Positions 6,109-14,490 of a stretch of DNA of 15,479 bases are shown here, piece after piece (within the stretch, counting starts at the first letter, position 1; each line of letters begins with the position of its first letter). The stretch comes from an uncultured beta proteobacterium. GTDB taxonomy: Bacteria; Pseudomonadota; Gammaproteobacteria; Burkholderiales; Burkholderiaceae. The notes beneath the pieces were generated by a model. It saw only the letters and a list, made by a program, of their open reading frames with translations, was not told where the DNA came from and searched no databases. The translations under genes were made by a program, and so were the position numbers. The DNA lies in assembly GCA_903835865.1 (NCBI GenBank), contig CAILON010000394.1, forward strand, positions 1 to 15,479, in the 5' to 3' direction.

Positions 6109-6648
6109 GTTCTACAAGTGTATGGGCTTGAGTAGTTTTTGATCTTTCATTCTCCTTTGCCAGAAAATCCTCACGCAATGAGAAGGCGTTAAATTCGCTC
6201 CAGGGCTAGGAAAAATTTGGGCTTAAACCCATGGATGTTGGGTCTTCTCACTCTGTTTTAGGTAATAAAGCTATAAAAAATAATGCCTTGTAGCAATTGG
6301 GCATGAGCCACTACCGGTAGAAAGTGAGCTGGCAAATAACACTAGATGTATGGTTTTTCAGGCGTAATTTTCATCCCAAATAGTAAAAAAGTCAGAATTT
6401 GAGCATTTTCTTATACTGTGAAATTAGCGACTCCTAACTTCTATAAGTTATTGAATTTATTGAATTAAATATAAAATCTGAACGCTTAATAAGGGATCTC
6501 CCGTAAATTAAGATCAAAAAGTTATTGAAAGTGCTTTCTTTATTCTTGACTTGATATAAGAACCTTTTTAGGATGACCCATGTTTTATAGATATTGCGCT
6601 GCAACATAAATACGGATTCTGGTTTTTATAGAGCGTCGCAAAAAATGA
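6109..6648. other. Intergenic region of 540 bases between divergent genes
   Basis: This AT-rich region holds no convincing ORF and no tRNA. It must contain the promoter of the nuclease gene on the minus strand and that of the transglycosylase on the plus strand (a candidate lies at 6546-6574). Small palindromes occur, such as CTACCGGTAG at 6311-6320, without a recognisable role. I see no larger structure. Confidence 0.6.
6546..6574 (+). promoter_or_regulatory. Candidate sigma-70 promoter of the transglycosylase gene
   Basis: TTGACT (6546-6551, five of six consensus -35 bases) is followed after exactly 17 bases by TAGGAT (6569-6574, four of six -10 bases). This would give a leader of about 65-70 bases before the ATG at 6649. 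Confidence 0.4.
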
Positions 6649-7635
6649 ATGAGTAAATGTATATCTAACAATTTAAGTGAAATGCAGGAAGCGCAGCCAG
6701 CTGTATTGGTCGCTAAAGAACTGCTTGCCCATGCTATGGCTCCGGTCTATAGGGTGATTAATGGCATCCTCGTGGTTTCCGTATTCATGGTGGTTGGGTT
6801 TTGGCTCTCTGGAAACGGCACTAATGCCGGGGCATTTGATTTAGCCCGCTTCTTGGTGCCAGATGAAGCGCGTCACATGGTTTGGATTAATGGTTTTGGC
6901 ATGCTCGATCAATACAAAGATTCACGCCAAACTGTTGACACTCAAGCCAACGGCTCAGATATTGCATCTGTTCTTTATAGCAAGCCTGCACCCGCAACGG
7001 GACTTATAAGCGCTAAACAGCAAACAGTGGCTTTATTGATGCCTTCTGTAGCCCAGCTGCAGGTGAAATCGATCTCCCATTTAGCCGATCGCATTCCAAG
7101 TTCAAAGATGGATCCTCAGGCGCTAGATAGTAATCTGATGGGCTCCATTCATAACCAGCGTGCGATTGCAGATTTCTATGAAAAGAAATACAGCTTAGAT
7201 CGCAACAAGATTGAAGAGTATGTTTCGAATACTGTGTTGATTGCTAAAGAGGTCAACATTGATCCTGTGCTTTTGCTGGCAGTGATTTCCATTGAATCCA
7301 ATTTCAATCCCAATACCAAGAGTCATGCTGGTGCTGAAGGCTTGATGCAAGTGATGACTGCTGTTCACAGGGATAAGTACGCCATCTTTGGCGGCACTTC
7401 TGATGCAGTAAAACCAGAAGTCAATATTCGGGTCGGCGCCTATATCTTGAAATACCTCATTGCCACAGCGGGTTCATTGCGCAATGGCTTGAAGTTTTAT
7501 GTTGGCGCTGCCAATGCAGAAGATGACGGCGGCTATGCAGATAAGGTGATGGCGGAACGCAATCGACTCATTGGTATTTGCCAAGATCGTTCGAATAATC
7601 GTCTAAGCTTAAATGGTAAGAATTTGCGCTCATAA
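6649..7635 (+). CDS. Membrane-anchored lytic transglycosylase (SLT domain)
   Basis: This 328-residue protein has one strong membrane helix at about residues 37-54, preceded by a short cytoplasmic tail, so the rest should be periplasmic. After a low-complexity linker (about 90-165), the C-terminal SLT domain spans about 185-315. It contains AVISIESNFNP with catalytic E216, GLMQVMT (231-237), NIRVGAYILKYL (259-270) and a degenerate YNaG-like segment, FYVGAAN. These enzymes cleave peptidoglycan glycan strands without hydrolysis. The ribosome binding site before ATG 6649 is poor. A minimal ATG-AAT-GAG-TAA frame at 6645-6656 overlaps this start, and the ATG at codon 12 is an alternative. It ends at a strong shared terminator. 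Confidence 0.85.
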   Translation: MSKCISNNLSEMQEAQPAVLVAKELLAHAMAPVYRVINGILVVSVFMVVGFWLSGNGTNAGAFDLARFLVPDEARHMVWINGFGMLDQYKDSRQTVDTQANGSDIASVLYSKPAPATGLISAKQQTVALLMPSVAQLQVKSISHLADRIPSSKMDPQALDSNLMGSIHNQRAIADFYEKKYSLDRNKIEEYVSNTVLIAKEVNIDPVLLLAVISIESNFNPNTKSHAGAEGLMQVMTAVHRDKYAIFGGTSDAVKPEVNIRVGAYILKYLIATAGSLRNGLKFYVGAANAEDDGGYADKVMAERNRLIGICQDRSNNRLSLNGKNLRS

Positions 7636-7653
7636 GATTGAGAACGCTAAAAC

Positions 7654-7682
7654 AAAGGCCACCCTCAGGTGGCCTTTTTTAT
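7654..7682. terminator. Intrinsic terminator between convergent genes
   Basis: A perfect 10-bp GC-rich stem (7654-7663 with 7668-7677) closes a CTCA loop and is followed by a T run on the plus strand. An A run on its other side would also serve the minus-strand FKBP gene. Confidence 0.88.
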
Positions 7683-7710
7683 TGCGAGCTACAAAACTGA
7701 GTAATCTTGC

Positions 7711-8058
7711 TTAGTTCACGCCATGAAGTTCAACATCAAATACTAAAGTCGCGTTTGGTGGAATGACGCCACCAGCGCCACGGGCACCATAGCCCATTTC
7801 AGAAGGGATGATCAACGTACGTTTGCCACCAATCTTCATACCAGCCACACCTTCATCCCAACCTTTGATCACATGACCAGCGCCCAAAGGAAAGCTAAAG
7901 AGTTGGCCACGGTCTAAGGAGCTGTCAAACTTTTGACCCTTGTGGTCTGCTGCATTTTCATCGTATAGCCAGCCGGTGTAGTGCACGTCAACATGATTGC
8001 CCGTGGCAGCTTCTGTACCTTCGCCAACGACGGTATCAATTTTTTGGAGTTCGCTCAT
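7711..8058 (-). CDS. FKBP-type peptidyl-prolyl cis-trans isomerase
   Basis: This single-domain FKBP of 115 residues has no signal peptide, so it is cytoplasmic. The diagnostic segments are VHYTGWLYD, then a KFDSS segment, then [16 protein letters not shown], with the active-site VIKGWDEG, then the [15 protein letters not shown] segment, then [13 protein letters not shown]. The family catalyses proline isomerisation during folding. AGGAAA a few bases before the ATG is a good ribosome binding site. The length is usual for short bacterial FKBPs. The gene is monocistronic and convergent with the transglycosylase. The divergent start of the DUF6352-type gene is 81 bases away. Confidence 0.95.
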   Translation of the reverse strand: MSELQKIDTVVGEGTEAATGNHVDVHYTGWLYDENAADHKGQKFDSSLDRGQLFSFPLGAGHVIKGWDEGVAGMKIGGKRTLIIPSEMGYGARGAGGVIPPNATLVFDVELHGVN

Positions 8059-8090
8059 GATTTTCCTATTTCATATAAAAATGACTGACT

Positions 8091-8119
8091 AGTATATTCT
8101 GAGCCTAATTGATTATCTA
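8091..8119 (-). promoter_or_regulatory. Candidate promoter of the FKBP gene
   Basis: On the minus strand, TATACT (-10, 8091-8096) lies 17 bases from TAGATA (-35-like, 8114-8119). This gives a leader of about 25 bases before the FKBP ATG. The -35 is weak. Confidence 0.35.
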
Positions 8120-8139
8120 GGTGCAAGCCTCATAAACGC

Positions 8140-9156
8140 ATGACAAATTTTTGGTCTCATTCCGCCTATAAAACCTTAGCTATCAGCCCAGATGGGCAGT
8201 TGTTGGTAACAGATGACTTTTTGCGAACCTATCTCAAGGGGCCGGAATTAAGTTTGGTGCCTGAGTCTTGTGCGGCTGAGCAGACATTGCATCAACGCCT
8301 CACACAAAATCCCCTTACTGAGCTGACCGAGCAAGAAATAGCCACTATGGCTGATGTGGATATTCAGGAAAACTATCGAGTTTGGCTGCGTTATCGATCA
8401 CGCCTTTTGGCTGCTAGCTCTTTAGAGGGTTTTTACATGAGCTTATTTAAGGGTGATGGGGTTGACGTGCCACCTCTTTTTGTTTCGCAGCTTGCGCAGA
8501 TCTTTGTGAGACACATTTTGGGTGAAGAGGCTCATCCTCTAGAAGCAAGAATGGGCGAGTTATTTTTCAGGACTCAAAAAATCAGCGTACTGGATGATGG
8601 CATTGTGATGGGCGCAGATGATGAGGTGGTAGCGCGCAATGCACAGGGCGGTGAGACTGGAAATATTATGGATTTACTCAAAGGGAAGTCCATTGCAACA
8701 AGGTCTGCAGACTTGGATGTATTGCATGAAGACAATGCCCAAGAGTATTGGGCCAGAGATGAAGATTTTGATTTAGCGGTGCAGTTAAATTTCGGGCATG
8801 AGGCCATTAATCATTTTTCTCGCCTTCTAGAAAAATGGATTTTGCATTTCTTGGGTGTACAAGTACGTGTTACGCCAATGCAGCAGATCCAAGACCCTAG
8901 GTGGTCTTGGCATGTAGGCTTGGATGCGGCCGCAACAGAGATATTAAATAAGCTATACAACAAAGAGGTGCTTGAGGCGGATGAGTTAGAAAAGATCATT
9001 TGCTTGTTTCGCCTAGACTTTATTGATGAAGCTGCTGTAACGAAGGCTCAAGCAGGAAAGCCGGTCTACATGGCAATTGCTATGAATGAGCAACAAAAAC
9101 TCAAGCTAAAACCCCAAAACCTATTATTTAATTTACCGTTAGCAAAAACGTCTTAG
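8140..9156 (+). CDS. DUF6352-type protein of unknown function
   Basis: This 338-residue soluble protein has no signal peptide or membrane helix. It opens NFWSHSAYKTLAISPDGQ, then has a VTDDFLRTYL segment, ESCAAE and ENYRVWLRYRSRLL. Its middle section contains RHILGEE and LFFRTQKISVLDDG. This order of conserved blocks matches betaproteobacterial proteins that I recall as DUF6352, for which no activity is known to me. It is rich in acidic and helical segments, and no catalytic motif stands out. The stop codon overlaps that of the convergent MFS gene by 4 bases (9153-9156), leaving no room for a terminator. It has no obvious operon partner. The coding call is very secure; the function is open. 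Confidence 0.85.
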   Translation: MTNFWSHSAYKTLAISPDGQLLVTDDFLRTYLKGPELSLVPESCAAEQTLHQRLTQNPLTELTEQEIATMADVDIQENYRVWLRYRSRLLAASSLEGFYMSLFKGDGVDVPPLFVSQLAQIFVRHILGEEAHPLEARMGELFFRTQKISVLDDGIVMGADDEVVARNAQGGETGNIMDLLKGKSIATRSADLDVLHEDNAQEYWARDEDFDLAVQLNFGHEAINHFSRLLEKWILHFLGVQVRVTPMQQIQDPRWSWHVGLDAAATEILNKLYNKEVLEADELEKIICLFRLDFIDEAAVTKAQAGKPVYMAIAMNEQQKLKLKPQNLLFNLPLAKTS

Positions 9157-10346
9157 CGTATTGCTTGTTTTCGATGGTAGTTGCTAAGCCAAATTAAGGC
9201 TGCGGCAGTGATGATGACGGGGATGAGTGAACCCAGATTGAGAATGCTCCATCCTTGTGATGTAATCAGCGCGCCCGAACCAAAAGAGGTAAAGGCCATT
9301 GTTGCAAAAACAAAAAAGTTAATGGCCGCTTGTGCTTTATCTCGCTCATTGGGTTTGTAAGCTGTCATTGCTAATGATGTCGATCCGGTGAATAAAAAAT
9401 TCCAACCTACTCCTAGCAAAAAGAGGGCAATAAAGAATTGGTGTAGGTCTGTTCCCGTGAGCGCAATCGCGATACACACAAAATTCAGAACTACGCCTAC
9501 ACCCATTATTTTCAGTGCACCAAAACGTTGAATCAAAGAGCCCGTGAAAAATCCAGGTGCAAACATCCCAATCACGTGCCATTCCAGCACTAGGGCGGTA
9601 TCGGAAAACGGAAGCCCACAGATTTGCATCGCCAAAGGCGTGGCAGCCATCAGCAAATTCATCACTCCATAACCTAGGGCGGCGCCAATCACGGCCACCA
9701 TAAAGACGGGTTGAGCAAGGATAGCTTTCAGGCTCCTTCCATCAGAGAGGTGGTGCTTGGTTTTAAATTCCTCCGGAAAGTGAATAAATTGCATCACGCC
9801 AATGCCGATGAATCCTGCAATCGCTAGTGTGAGATAGGCCCCCAGAAACGCGGTATCAAATAAATCCCTTGTCCAGGAGGCTAAGTTAGGCCCAATCACG
9901 GCGCCCAGAATTCCGCCAGCTAAGACCCAGGACACTGCTTTATCCCTTTGACTAGCCTCGGTCAGCTCCGCCGCCGCAAACCGGTAGAGTTGGCCATTAG
10001 CGCTGTAATAGCCCGCTATAAAGGTTCCTGTAGTGAGAAGCCAAAAGTTTCTGGTGAGTGCGGCATAGGCGCAAAGGAGGGCTGAGAGCATGGCTACTAG
10101 AAGGCCTAACTGAAAAGAGACCTTCCGCCCAAAATAATTTTGTGACTTGGCCACAATCGAGGTAGAGAATGCACCCCCGACCACATAGCCCATCACAGGT
10201 AAGGTTGCCATCCAACTGACAGGCGCAAGACTAAAGCCAACCAAGCCATTAATGGCAATGAAAGTCACATTATTGGTTAGAAATAGACCTTGGCAGACAA
10301 TGAGTAAGACTAGGTTTTTATTCAGTAAAAGGTGCTTGCTGGTCAT
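9153..10346 (-). CDS. MFS transporter (12-helix permease)
   Basis: This 397-residue, highly hydrophobic protein has about 12 membrane helices. A loop between helices 2 and 3 ends in FGRK (residues 72-75), a degenerate form of the MFS motif A (GxxxDRxGRR). The middle cytoplasmic loop is short (about 190-205, EEFKTKHHLSDGRS). The size and two-half layout fit drug/H+ or sugar-phosphate antiporter-like MFS permeases of the inner membrane. The substrate cannot be told from the sequence. It is convergent with, and overlaps the end of, the DUF6352-type gene, and is divergent from isocitrate dehydrogenase. No local regulator is present. Confidence 0.85.
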   Translation of the reverse strand: MTSKHLLLNKNLVLLIVCQGLFLTNNVTFIAINGLVGFSLAPVSWMATLPVMGYVVGGAFSTSIVAKSQNYFGRKVSFQLGLLVAMLSALLCAYAALTRNFWLLTTGTFIAGYYSANGQLYRFAAAELTEASQRDKAVSWVLAGGILGAVIGPNLASWTRDLFDTAFLGAYLTLAIAGFIGIGVMQFIHFPEEFKTKHHLSDGRSLKAILAQPVFMVAVIGAALGYGVMNLLMAATPLAMQICGLPFSDTALVLEWHVIGMFAPGFFTGSLIQRFGALKIMGVGVVLNFVCIAIALTGTDLHQFFIALFLLGVGWNFLFTGSTSLAMTAYKPNERDKAQAAINFFVFATMAFTSFGSGALITSQGWSILNLGSLIPVIITAAALIWLSNYHRKQAIR

Positions 10347-10443
10347 AGGCTTGAGTTTACGTTGAAACGATTAATCTGGAGGGCTTGGTAGATTCCCTTA
10401 AATTGAGTACTTTGGGAGGCTCTAAGGTGCAAATATGACAATT

Positions 10444-10472
10444 TTGCCAATCCCTATGATTTAAAATAATAG
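10444..10472 (+). promoter_or_regulatory. Candidate promoter of isocitrate dehydrogenase
   Basis: TTGCCA (10444-10449) is followed by AT-rich DNA with two possible -10 boxes: AATAAT at 10465-10470 (five of six bases, 15-base spacer) or TAATAG at 10467-10472 (17-base spacer). Either choice leaves a leader of about 105-110 bases before the ATG at 10585. Confidence 0.4.
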
Positions 10473-10477
10473 ACTCG

Positions 10478-10584
10478 CCTCCTTGGCAAAAGGGGTCGTT
10501 AAAAGCGGCTTGCAAAATGCGGAGCGTGAGGGTGGCAGGGTAAAAACCTGACTCTGTAAATTTATCAATATCGAGGAAAGATTA
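10478..10584 (+). other. Long 5' leader of icd, possibly structured
   Basis: The leader has short possible helices: CCTT/AAGG around 10481-10493, CGTT/AGCG at 10497-10507, and CAGGGT (10536-10541) pairing with ACTCTG (10551-10556) in competition with CAGG/CCTG. It also contains a minimal frame of eight sense codons from ATG 10517 to TAA 10543, without a good ribosome binding site. The icd ribosome binding site is GAGGAAAG at 10573-10580. Regulatory function is speculative. Confidence 0.3.
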
Positions 10585-12819
10585 ATGGCTTCAGAGAAAT
10601 CAAAGATTATTTACACGCTGACAGACGAGGCGCCACTTTTGGCAACTTGTGCATTTCTGCCAATCATTCGTACTTTTACAGCGCCTGCTGGAGTAGAAAT
10701 TGTTAAGAGCGACATCTCTGTTGCTGCCCGTATCCTTGCTGAGTTCAACGAGTATTTAACTGCTGAACAAAAAGTGCCAGATAATTTGGCTGCACTGGGC
10801 AAGATGACTTTAATGCCGGATACCAACATTATTAAGTTGCCAAACATTAGCGCTTCTGTGCCGCAATTATTGGCAGCAATCAAAGAATTGCAGAATAAGG
10901 GATATAAGATCCCGAATTTTCCTGATGATCCAAAGAGCGATGAAGAGAAGTCCATTCGCACTCGTTACTCTAAGTGCCTCGGTAGTGCTGTAAACCCAGT
11001 ATTGCGAGAAGGAAACTCAGATCGCCGCGCTCCAAATGCGGTCAAGCAATTTGCCCGTAAGCATCCGCATTCCATGGGTGAATGGAGCCAAGCCTCCCGT
11101 ACTCACGTATCTCACATGCATGGTGGCGACTTCTACGCTGGTGAAAAGTCCATGACTATGACTAAAGCATGTGATGTAAAGATGGATTTGGTCACAAAGA
11201 GCGGCAAGACTATCGTTCTAAAGCCAAAGGTCTCCTTATTGGCTGGTGAAATCATCGACAGCATGTACATGAGCAAAAAGGCCCTGTGCGAATTCTATGA
11301 AAAAGAGATCGAAGATGCTTACAAATCCGGCATGATGTTGTCCTTGCATGTGAAGGCCACCATGATGAAGGTGTCACATCCAATTGTGTTCGGTCACGCT
11401 GTAAAGATTTTTTACAAAGATGCATTTGAAAAGCACGCTAGGTTATTCGAAGAGTTAGGCGTGAATGCCAATAACGGCATGAGCAGCTTGTATGAAAAGA
11501 TCAAAACTTTGCCAGAATCAAAGCGCGAAGAAATTATTCATGACTTACACGCTTGCCATGAGCACCGTCCAGCTTTGGCGATGGTAGATTCAGCAAAAGG
11601 TATTACCAATCTGCATTCTCCTAGTGACGTGATTGTGGACGCTTCAATGCCTGCCATGATTCGTGTAGGCGGAAAAATGTGGGGTGCTGACGGTCGTTTA
11701 CATGACACCAAGGCAGTCATCCCAGAAAGTACCTTTGCCCGCATCTACCAAGAAATGATCAATTTCTGTAAGACGCATGGCAACTTTGATCCAACCACTA
11801 TGGGTACCGTGCCTAACGTGGGTTTGATGGCTCAGCAGGCTGAAGAGTACGGTTCACATGACAAGACTTTTGAGATTCCTGAGGCTGGTGTAGCCCGTAT
11901 CGTCGCTGATGACGGCACTGTGTTGCTTGAGGAAAATGTAGAAGAGGGCGATATCTGGCGTATGTGCCAAGTGAAAGATGCCCCAATTCGTGACTGGGTC
12001 AAATTGGCAGTCAATCGTGCGCGCCTCTCTAATACTCCAGCCGTGTTCTGGTTGGACGAATACCGTCCGCATGAAGCGGAGTTAATTAAGAAGGTAAATG
12101 CCTATCTGAAGGATTACGATCTTAAGGGTGTAGATATACAGGTCATGTCTCAAACACGTGCAATGCGTTACACCTTAGAGCGTGTGATTCGTGGCAAAGA
12201 TACTATTTCTGTAACCGGTAATATTTTGCGTGACTACCTCACTGACTTGTTCCCAATTATGGAACTCGGAACTAGCGCAAAGATGTTGTCTATCGTGCCT
12301 CTGATGGCTGGTGGAGGTTTATTTGAAACAGGTGCTGGTGGCTCTGCTCCTAAGCACGTTCAACAGTTAATAGAAGAAAACCATTTGCGCTGGGACTCTC
12401 TTGGAGAGTACTTGGCATTGGCAGTATCACTAGAGGATATTGGTGACAAGACAGGCAATGCCAAAGTCAAAATTCTGGCACGTACATTAGATGAAGCCAC
12501 TGGCAAATTGTTGGATAACAATCAGTCACCTTCACCGCGTACTGGCGAATTAGATAACCGCGGTAGTCAGTTCTATTTGGCAATGTATTGGGCTGAAGCT
12601 TTGGCTGCTCAATCAGAGGACAAAGAATTGCAAGCTTACTTTGTACCTTTGGCGAAGTCTTTGGCTGAGAATGAGAAAAAGATTATTGACGAGTTCAAAT
12701 CCGTTCAAGGTAAGCCAGCGGATATCGGTGGCTACTTTGTGGCAGATCCAGAGAAATGCAAGGCAATAATGCGTCCAAGCGCTACTTTCAATGCTGCCTT
12801 GAAAGCGGCCAGAGCTTAA
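10585..12819 (+). CDS. icd: NADP-dependent isocitrate dehydrogenase, monomeric type
   Basis: This 744-residue enzyme is of the large monomeric IDH family (about 740 residues), which oxidises isocitrate to 2-oxoglutarate and CO2 in the TCA cycle and makes NADPH. Diagnostic segments include [12 protein letters not shown], the [20 protein letters not shown] block with substrate-binding S134, N137 and R147, and [16 protein letters not shown]. Also present are K257 (in [12 protein letters not shown]), D352 and Y422, which correspond with a constant +2 offset to the active-site residues described for the Azotobacter enzyme. A good ribosome binding site precedes the ATG. The gene is monocistronic, with its own long leader and a strong terminator. 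It is intact, with no frameshift. Confidence 0.97.
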   Translation: MASEKSKIIYTLTDEAPLLATCAFLPIIRTFTAPAGVEIVKSDISVAARILAEFNEYLTAEQKVPDNLAALGKMTLMPDTNIIKLPNISASVPQLLAAIKELQNKGYKIPNFPDDPKSDEEKSIRTRYSKCLGSAVNPVLREGNSDRRAPNAVKQFARKHPHSMGEWSQASRTHVSHMHGGDFYAGEKSMTMTKACDVKMDLVTKSGKTIVLKPKVSLLAGEIIDSMYMSKKALCEFYEKEIEDAYKSGMMLSLHVKATMMKVSHPIVFGHAVKIFYKDAFEKHARLFEELGVNANNGMSSLYEKIKTLPESKREEIIHDLHACHEHRPALAMVDSAKGITNLHSPSDVIVDASMPAMIRVGGKMWGADGRLHDTKAVIPESTFARIYQEMINFCKTHGNFDPTTMGTVPNVGLMAQQAEEYGSHDKTFEIPEAGVARIVADDGTVLLEENVEEGDIWRMCQVKDAPIRDWVKLAVNRARLSNTPAVFWLDEYRPHEAELIKKVNAYLKDYDLKGVDIQVMSQTRAMRYTLERVIRGKDTISVTGNILRDYLTDLFPIMELGTSAKMLSIVPLMAGGGLFETGAGGSAPKHVQQLIEENHLRWDSLGEYLALAVSLEDIGDKTGNAKVKILARTLDEATGKLLDNNQSPSPRTGELDNRGSQFYLAMYWAEALAAQSEDKELQAYFVPLAKSLAENEKKIIDEFKSVQGKPADIGGYFVADPEKCKAIMRPSATFNAALKAARA

Positions 12820-12842
12820 TTTCTGAGTCGGGCTTTCAATTG

Positions 12843-12872
12843 AAAAGGCAAACCTTCGGGTTTGCCTTTTTC
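12843..12872 (+). terminator. Intrinsic terminator of icd
   Basis: A perfect 12-bp stem (12843-12854 with 12859-12870) closes a stable TTCG tetraloop on a C-G pair and runs into a T tract. It lies 23 bases after the icd stop. Confidence 0.92.
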
Positions 12873-12950
12873 TTTATGGATTGACAGAAGATCAGCAATA
12901 AATTCCCATCGGTAGCAAAATAGCCCTATTACTTTCGTTGAGGGATTTAC

Positions 12951-13913
12951 ATGAGCTATTTCGACCCCAAAATGCTTGCTAGTGAAATTACCCCTAAAGC
13001 GGTTTTTGAGCATCGCCGTGAATTGATTAAAGCTGCCGCTGCTGGTAGTTTTGGTTTAGCGCTTGCCCCCTGGTTTTCAAGACAGGCCTTAGCTGCAGTT
13101 CCAGAAAAACTCGCTGCCACGCTGAACCCTAGCTATGCTGCTAAGGATGACCTTACGCCCATTAAATATGTAACGAGCTATAACAACTTTTATGAGTTCG
13201 GCACAGATAAGTCTGACCCAGCAGCCTATGCCAATACTTTGCAAACACGACCTTGGACTGTGTCGATAGAGGGTTTGGTAAAAAAGCCTGTGACTCTGGA
13301 TATTGATGACCTATTAAAGTTAGCGCCAATGGAAGAGCGCATCTATCGCATGCGTTGTGTTGAGGGCTGGTCCATGGTTATTCCATGGGATGGTTATTCC
13401 TTGTCTAAGTTGATTAGTAAAGTTGAGCCTTTGGGATCCGCTAAGTATGTGGAGTTTATTTCTCTAGCTGACCGTAAACAAATGCCTGGGGTAAAGAGCA
13501 ACATTATTGATTGGCCATATCGTGAGGGTTTGCGAATGGATGAGGCGATGAATCCTTTGACCCTGCTTACCTTTGGCTTATATGGTGAGGCTCTACCAAA
13601 GCAAAACGGCGCCCCAGTGCGTATCGTGGTTCCTTGGAAGTACGGTTTCAAGAGCGCCAAATCGATTGTGAAAATTCGTTTTACTGAGGAGATGCCTAAG
13701 ACAAGTTGGAGCCAGTTTGATGCTCGAGAGTACGGCTTTTATTCCAACGTTAATCCACAGGTAGATCACCCTCGCTGGAGTCAGGCTAGCGAAAGAAGAA
13801 TTGGTGATCCCAAAGGTGCCTTTGCCCCGAAGATTAAGACCCAGATGTTTAATGGTTACGGCGATCAAGTGGCCAGCATGTATGCCGGGATGGATTTGAA
13901 AAAGTTTTATTAA
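12951..13913 (+). CDS. msrP: Protein-methionine-sulfoxide reductase catalytic subunit MsrP (YedY)
   Basis: This 320-residue periplasmic molybdenum enzyme is exported by Tat. The N-terminus has HRRELIK (twin arginines at 22-23) and a hydrophobic [13 protein letters not shown] stretch. The sulfite-oxidase-like fold is evident from SIEGLVKKP and MRCVEGW, in which C136 is the molybdenum ligand, and from the later [15 protein letters not shown] and IRFTEEMP blocks. MsrP repairs oxidised methionines of envelope proteins. GAGGG at 12940-12944 is the ribosome binding site, and a perfect TTGACA at 12881 lacks a clear -10. The usual membrane heme partner msrQ is absent; a lipocalin follows after 3 bases instead. 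The family call is near certain. Confidence 0.96.
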   Translation: MSYFDPKMLASEITPKAVFEHRRELIKAAAAGSFGLALAPWFSRQALAAVPEKLAATLNPSYAAKDDLTPIKYVTSYNNFYEFGTDKSDPAAYANTLQTRPWTVSIEGLVKKPVTLDIDDLLKLAPMEERIYRMRCVEGWSMVIPWDGYSLSKLISKVEPLGSAKYVEFISLADRKQMPGVKSNIIDWPYREGLRMDEAMNPLTLLTFGLYGEALPKQNGAPVRIVVPWKYGFKSAKSIVKIRFTEEMPKTSWSQFDAREYGFYSNVNPQVDHPRWSQASERRIGDPKGAFAPKIKTQMFNGYGDQVASMYAGMDLKKFY

Positions 13914-13916
13914 TCA

Positions 13917-14471
13917 ATGAAAAAAATTCACCTTGTTTTATTGGGGATCACTCTTGCGCTGCTGCATATTCAGGCGCAAGCCCAAGCGCCTGATACATCA
14001 GTTAAAACTATTGCATCTTTAGATGTTCCGCGTTACTTGGGTACTTGGTATGAGGTTGCGAAATTCCCCAATTGGTTTCAAAAAAAATGCGTTGGCAACA
14101 CAAAAGCTGTTTACTCCTTAAGGCCAGACGGAAATTTACGAGTACTCAACAGTTGCAAACAAGCTGATGGTGATACTTCTGAAGCTGAAGGCACTGCTCG
14201 TCAGATTGGCGCCAAGGATTCCCCTAAACTGGAGGTGCGTTTTGCGCCGGCATGGCTATCCTTTCTGCCAATGGTGTGGGGTGACTACTGGGTGATTGAC
14301 TTGGATGCTCAGTATCAACTTGCGGCAGTAAGCGATCCCAAGCGTGAATACCTTTGGGTGCTCTCCAGAACACCTCAAGCGGATCCCAAGGCCTATGATG
14401 ATTTGCTGCGCCGTTTGCAGGCTCAGCAATTTGATGTGCGCAAGCTAGATCTCACCCCACAAAAAAATTAA
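13917..14471 (+). CDS. Exported lipocalin (Blc-like)
   Basis: This 184-residue protein has a signal peptide (about 1-24, ending QAQA) without a lipobox cysteine, so unlike E. coli Blc it should be soluble in the periplasm. The lipocalin signature GTWYEVAKFPNWFQ starts at residue 42, followed by C58 and C80, a likely disulfide. YWVIDLD and AVSDPKREYLWVLSRTP are typical Blc strands. Bacterial lipocalins bind fatty acids or lysophospholipids and are often tied to envelope stress. The start is 3 bases after the msrP stop, which indicates co-transcription and a shared role in oxidative envelope maintenance. The ligand is unknown. Confidence 0.93.
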   Translation: MKKIHLVLLGITLALLHIQAQAQAPDTSVKTIASLDVPRYLGTWYEVAKFPNWFQKKCVGNTKAVYSLRPDGNLRVLNSCKQADGDTSEAEGTARQIGAKDSPKLEVRFAPAWLSFLPMVWGDYWVIDLDAQYQLAAVSDPKREYLWVLSRTPQADPKAYDDLLRRLQAQQFDVRKLDLTPQKN

Positions 14472-14490
14472 GAAATAGAATCCGGTAAAA

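Noticed and set aside
6216..6235. GGGCTTAAACCC-like hairpin
   Set aside because: The stem is only about four base pairs and no T tract follows; too weak for a terminator or operator.
6311..6320. CTACCGGTAG palindrome in the 540-base intergenic region
   Set aside because: A single 10-base palindrome with no second copy or promoter near it; it could easily arise by chance.
10611..10961. Minus-strand 116-codon frame
   Set aside because: It is antisense to the highly conserved N-terminal part of isocitrate dehydrogenase.
12881..12910. Perfect TTGACA before msrP
   Set aside because: No acceptable -10 box lies 16-18 bases downstream, so I did not list it as a promoter.
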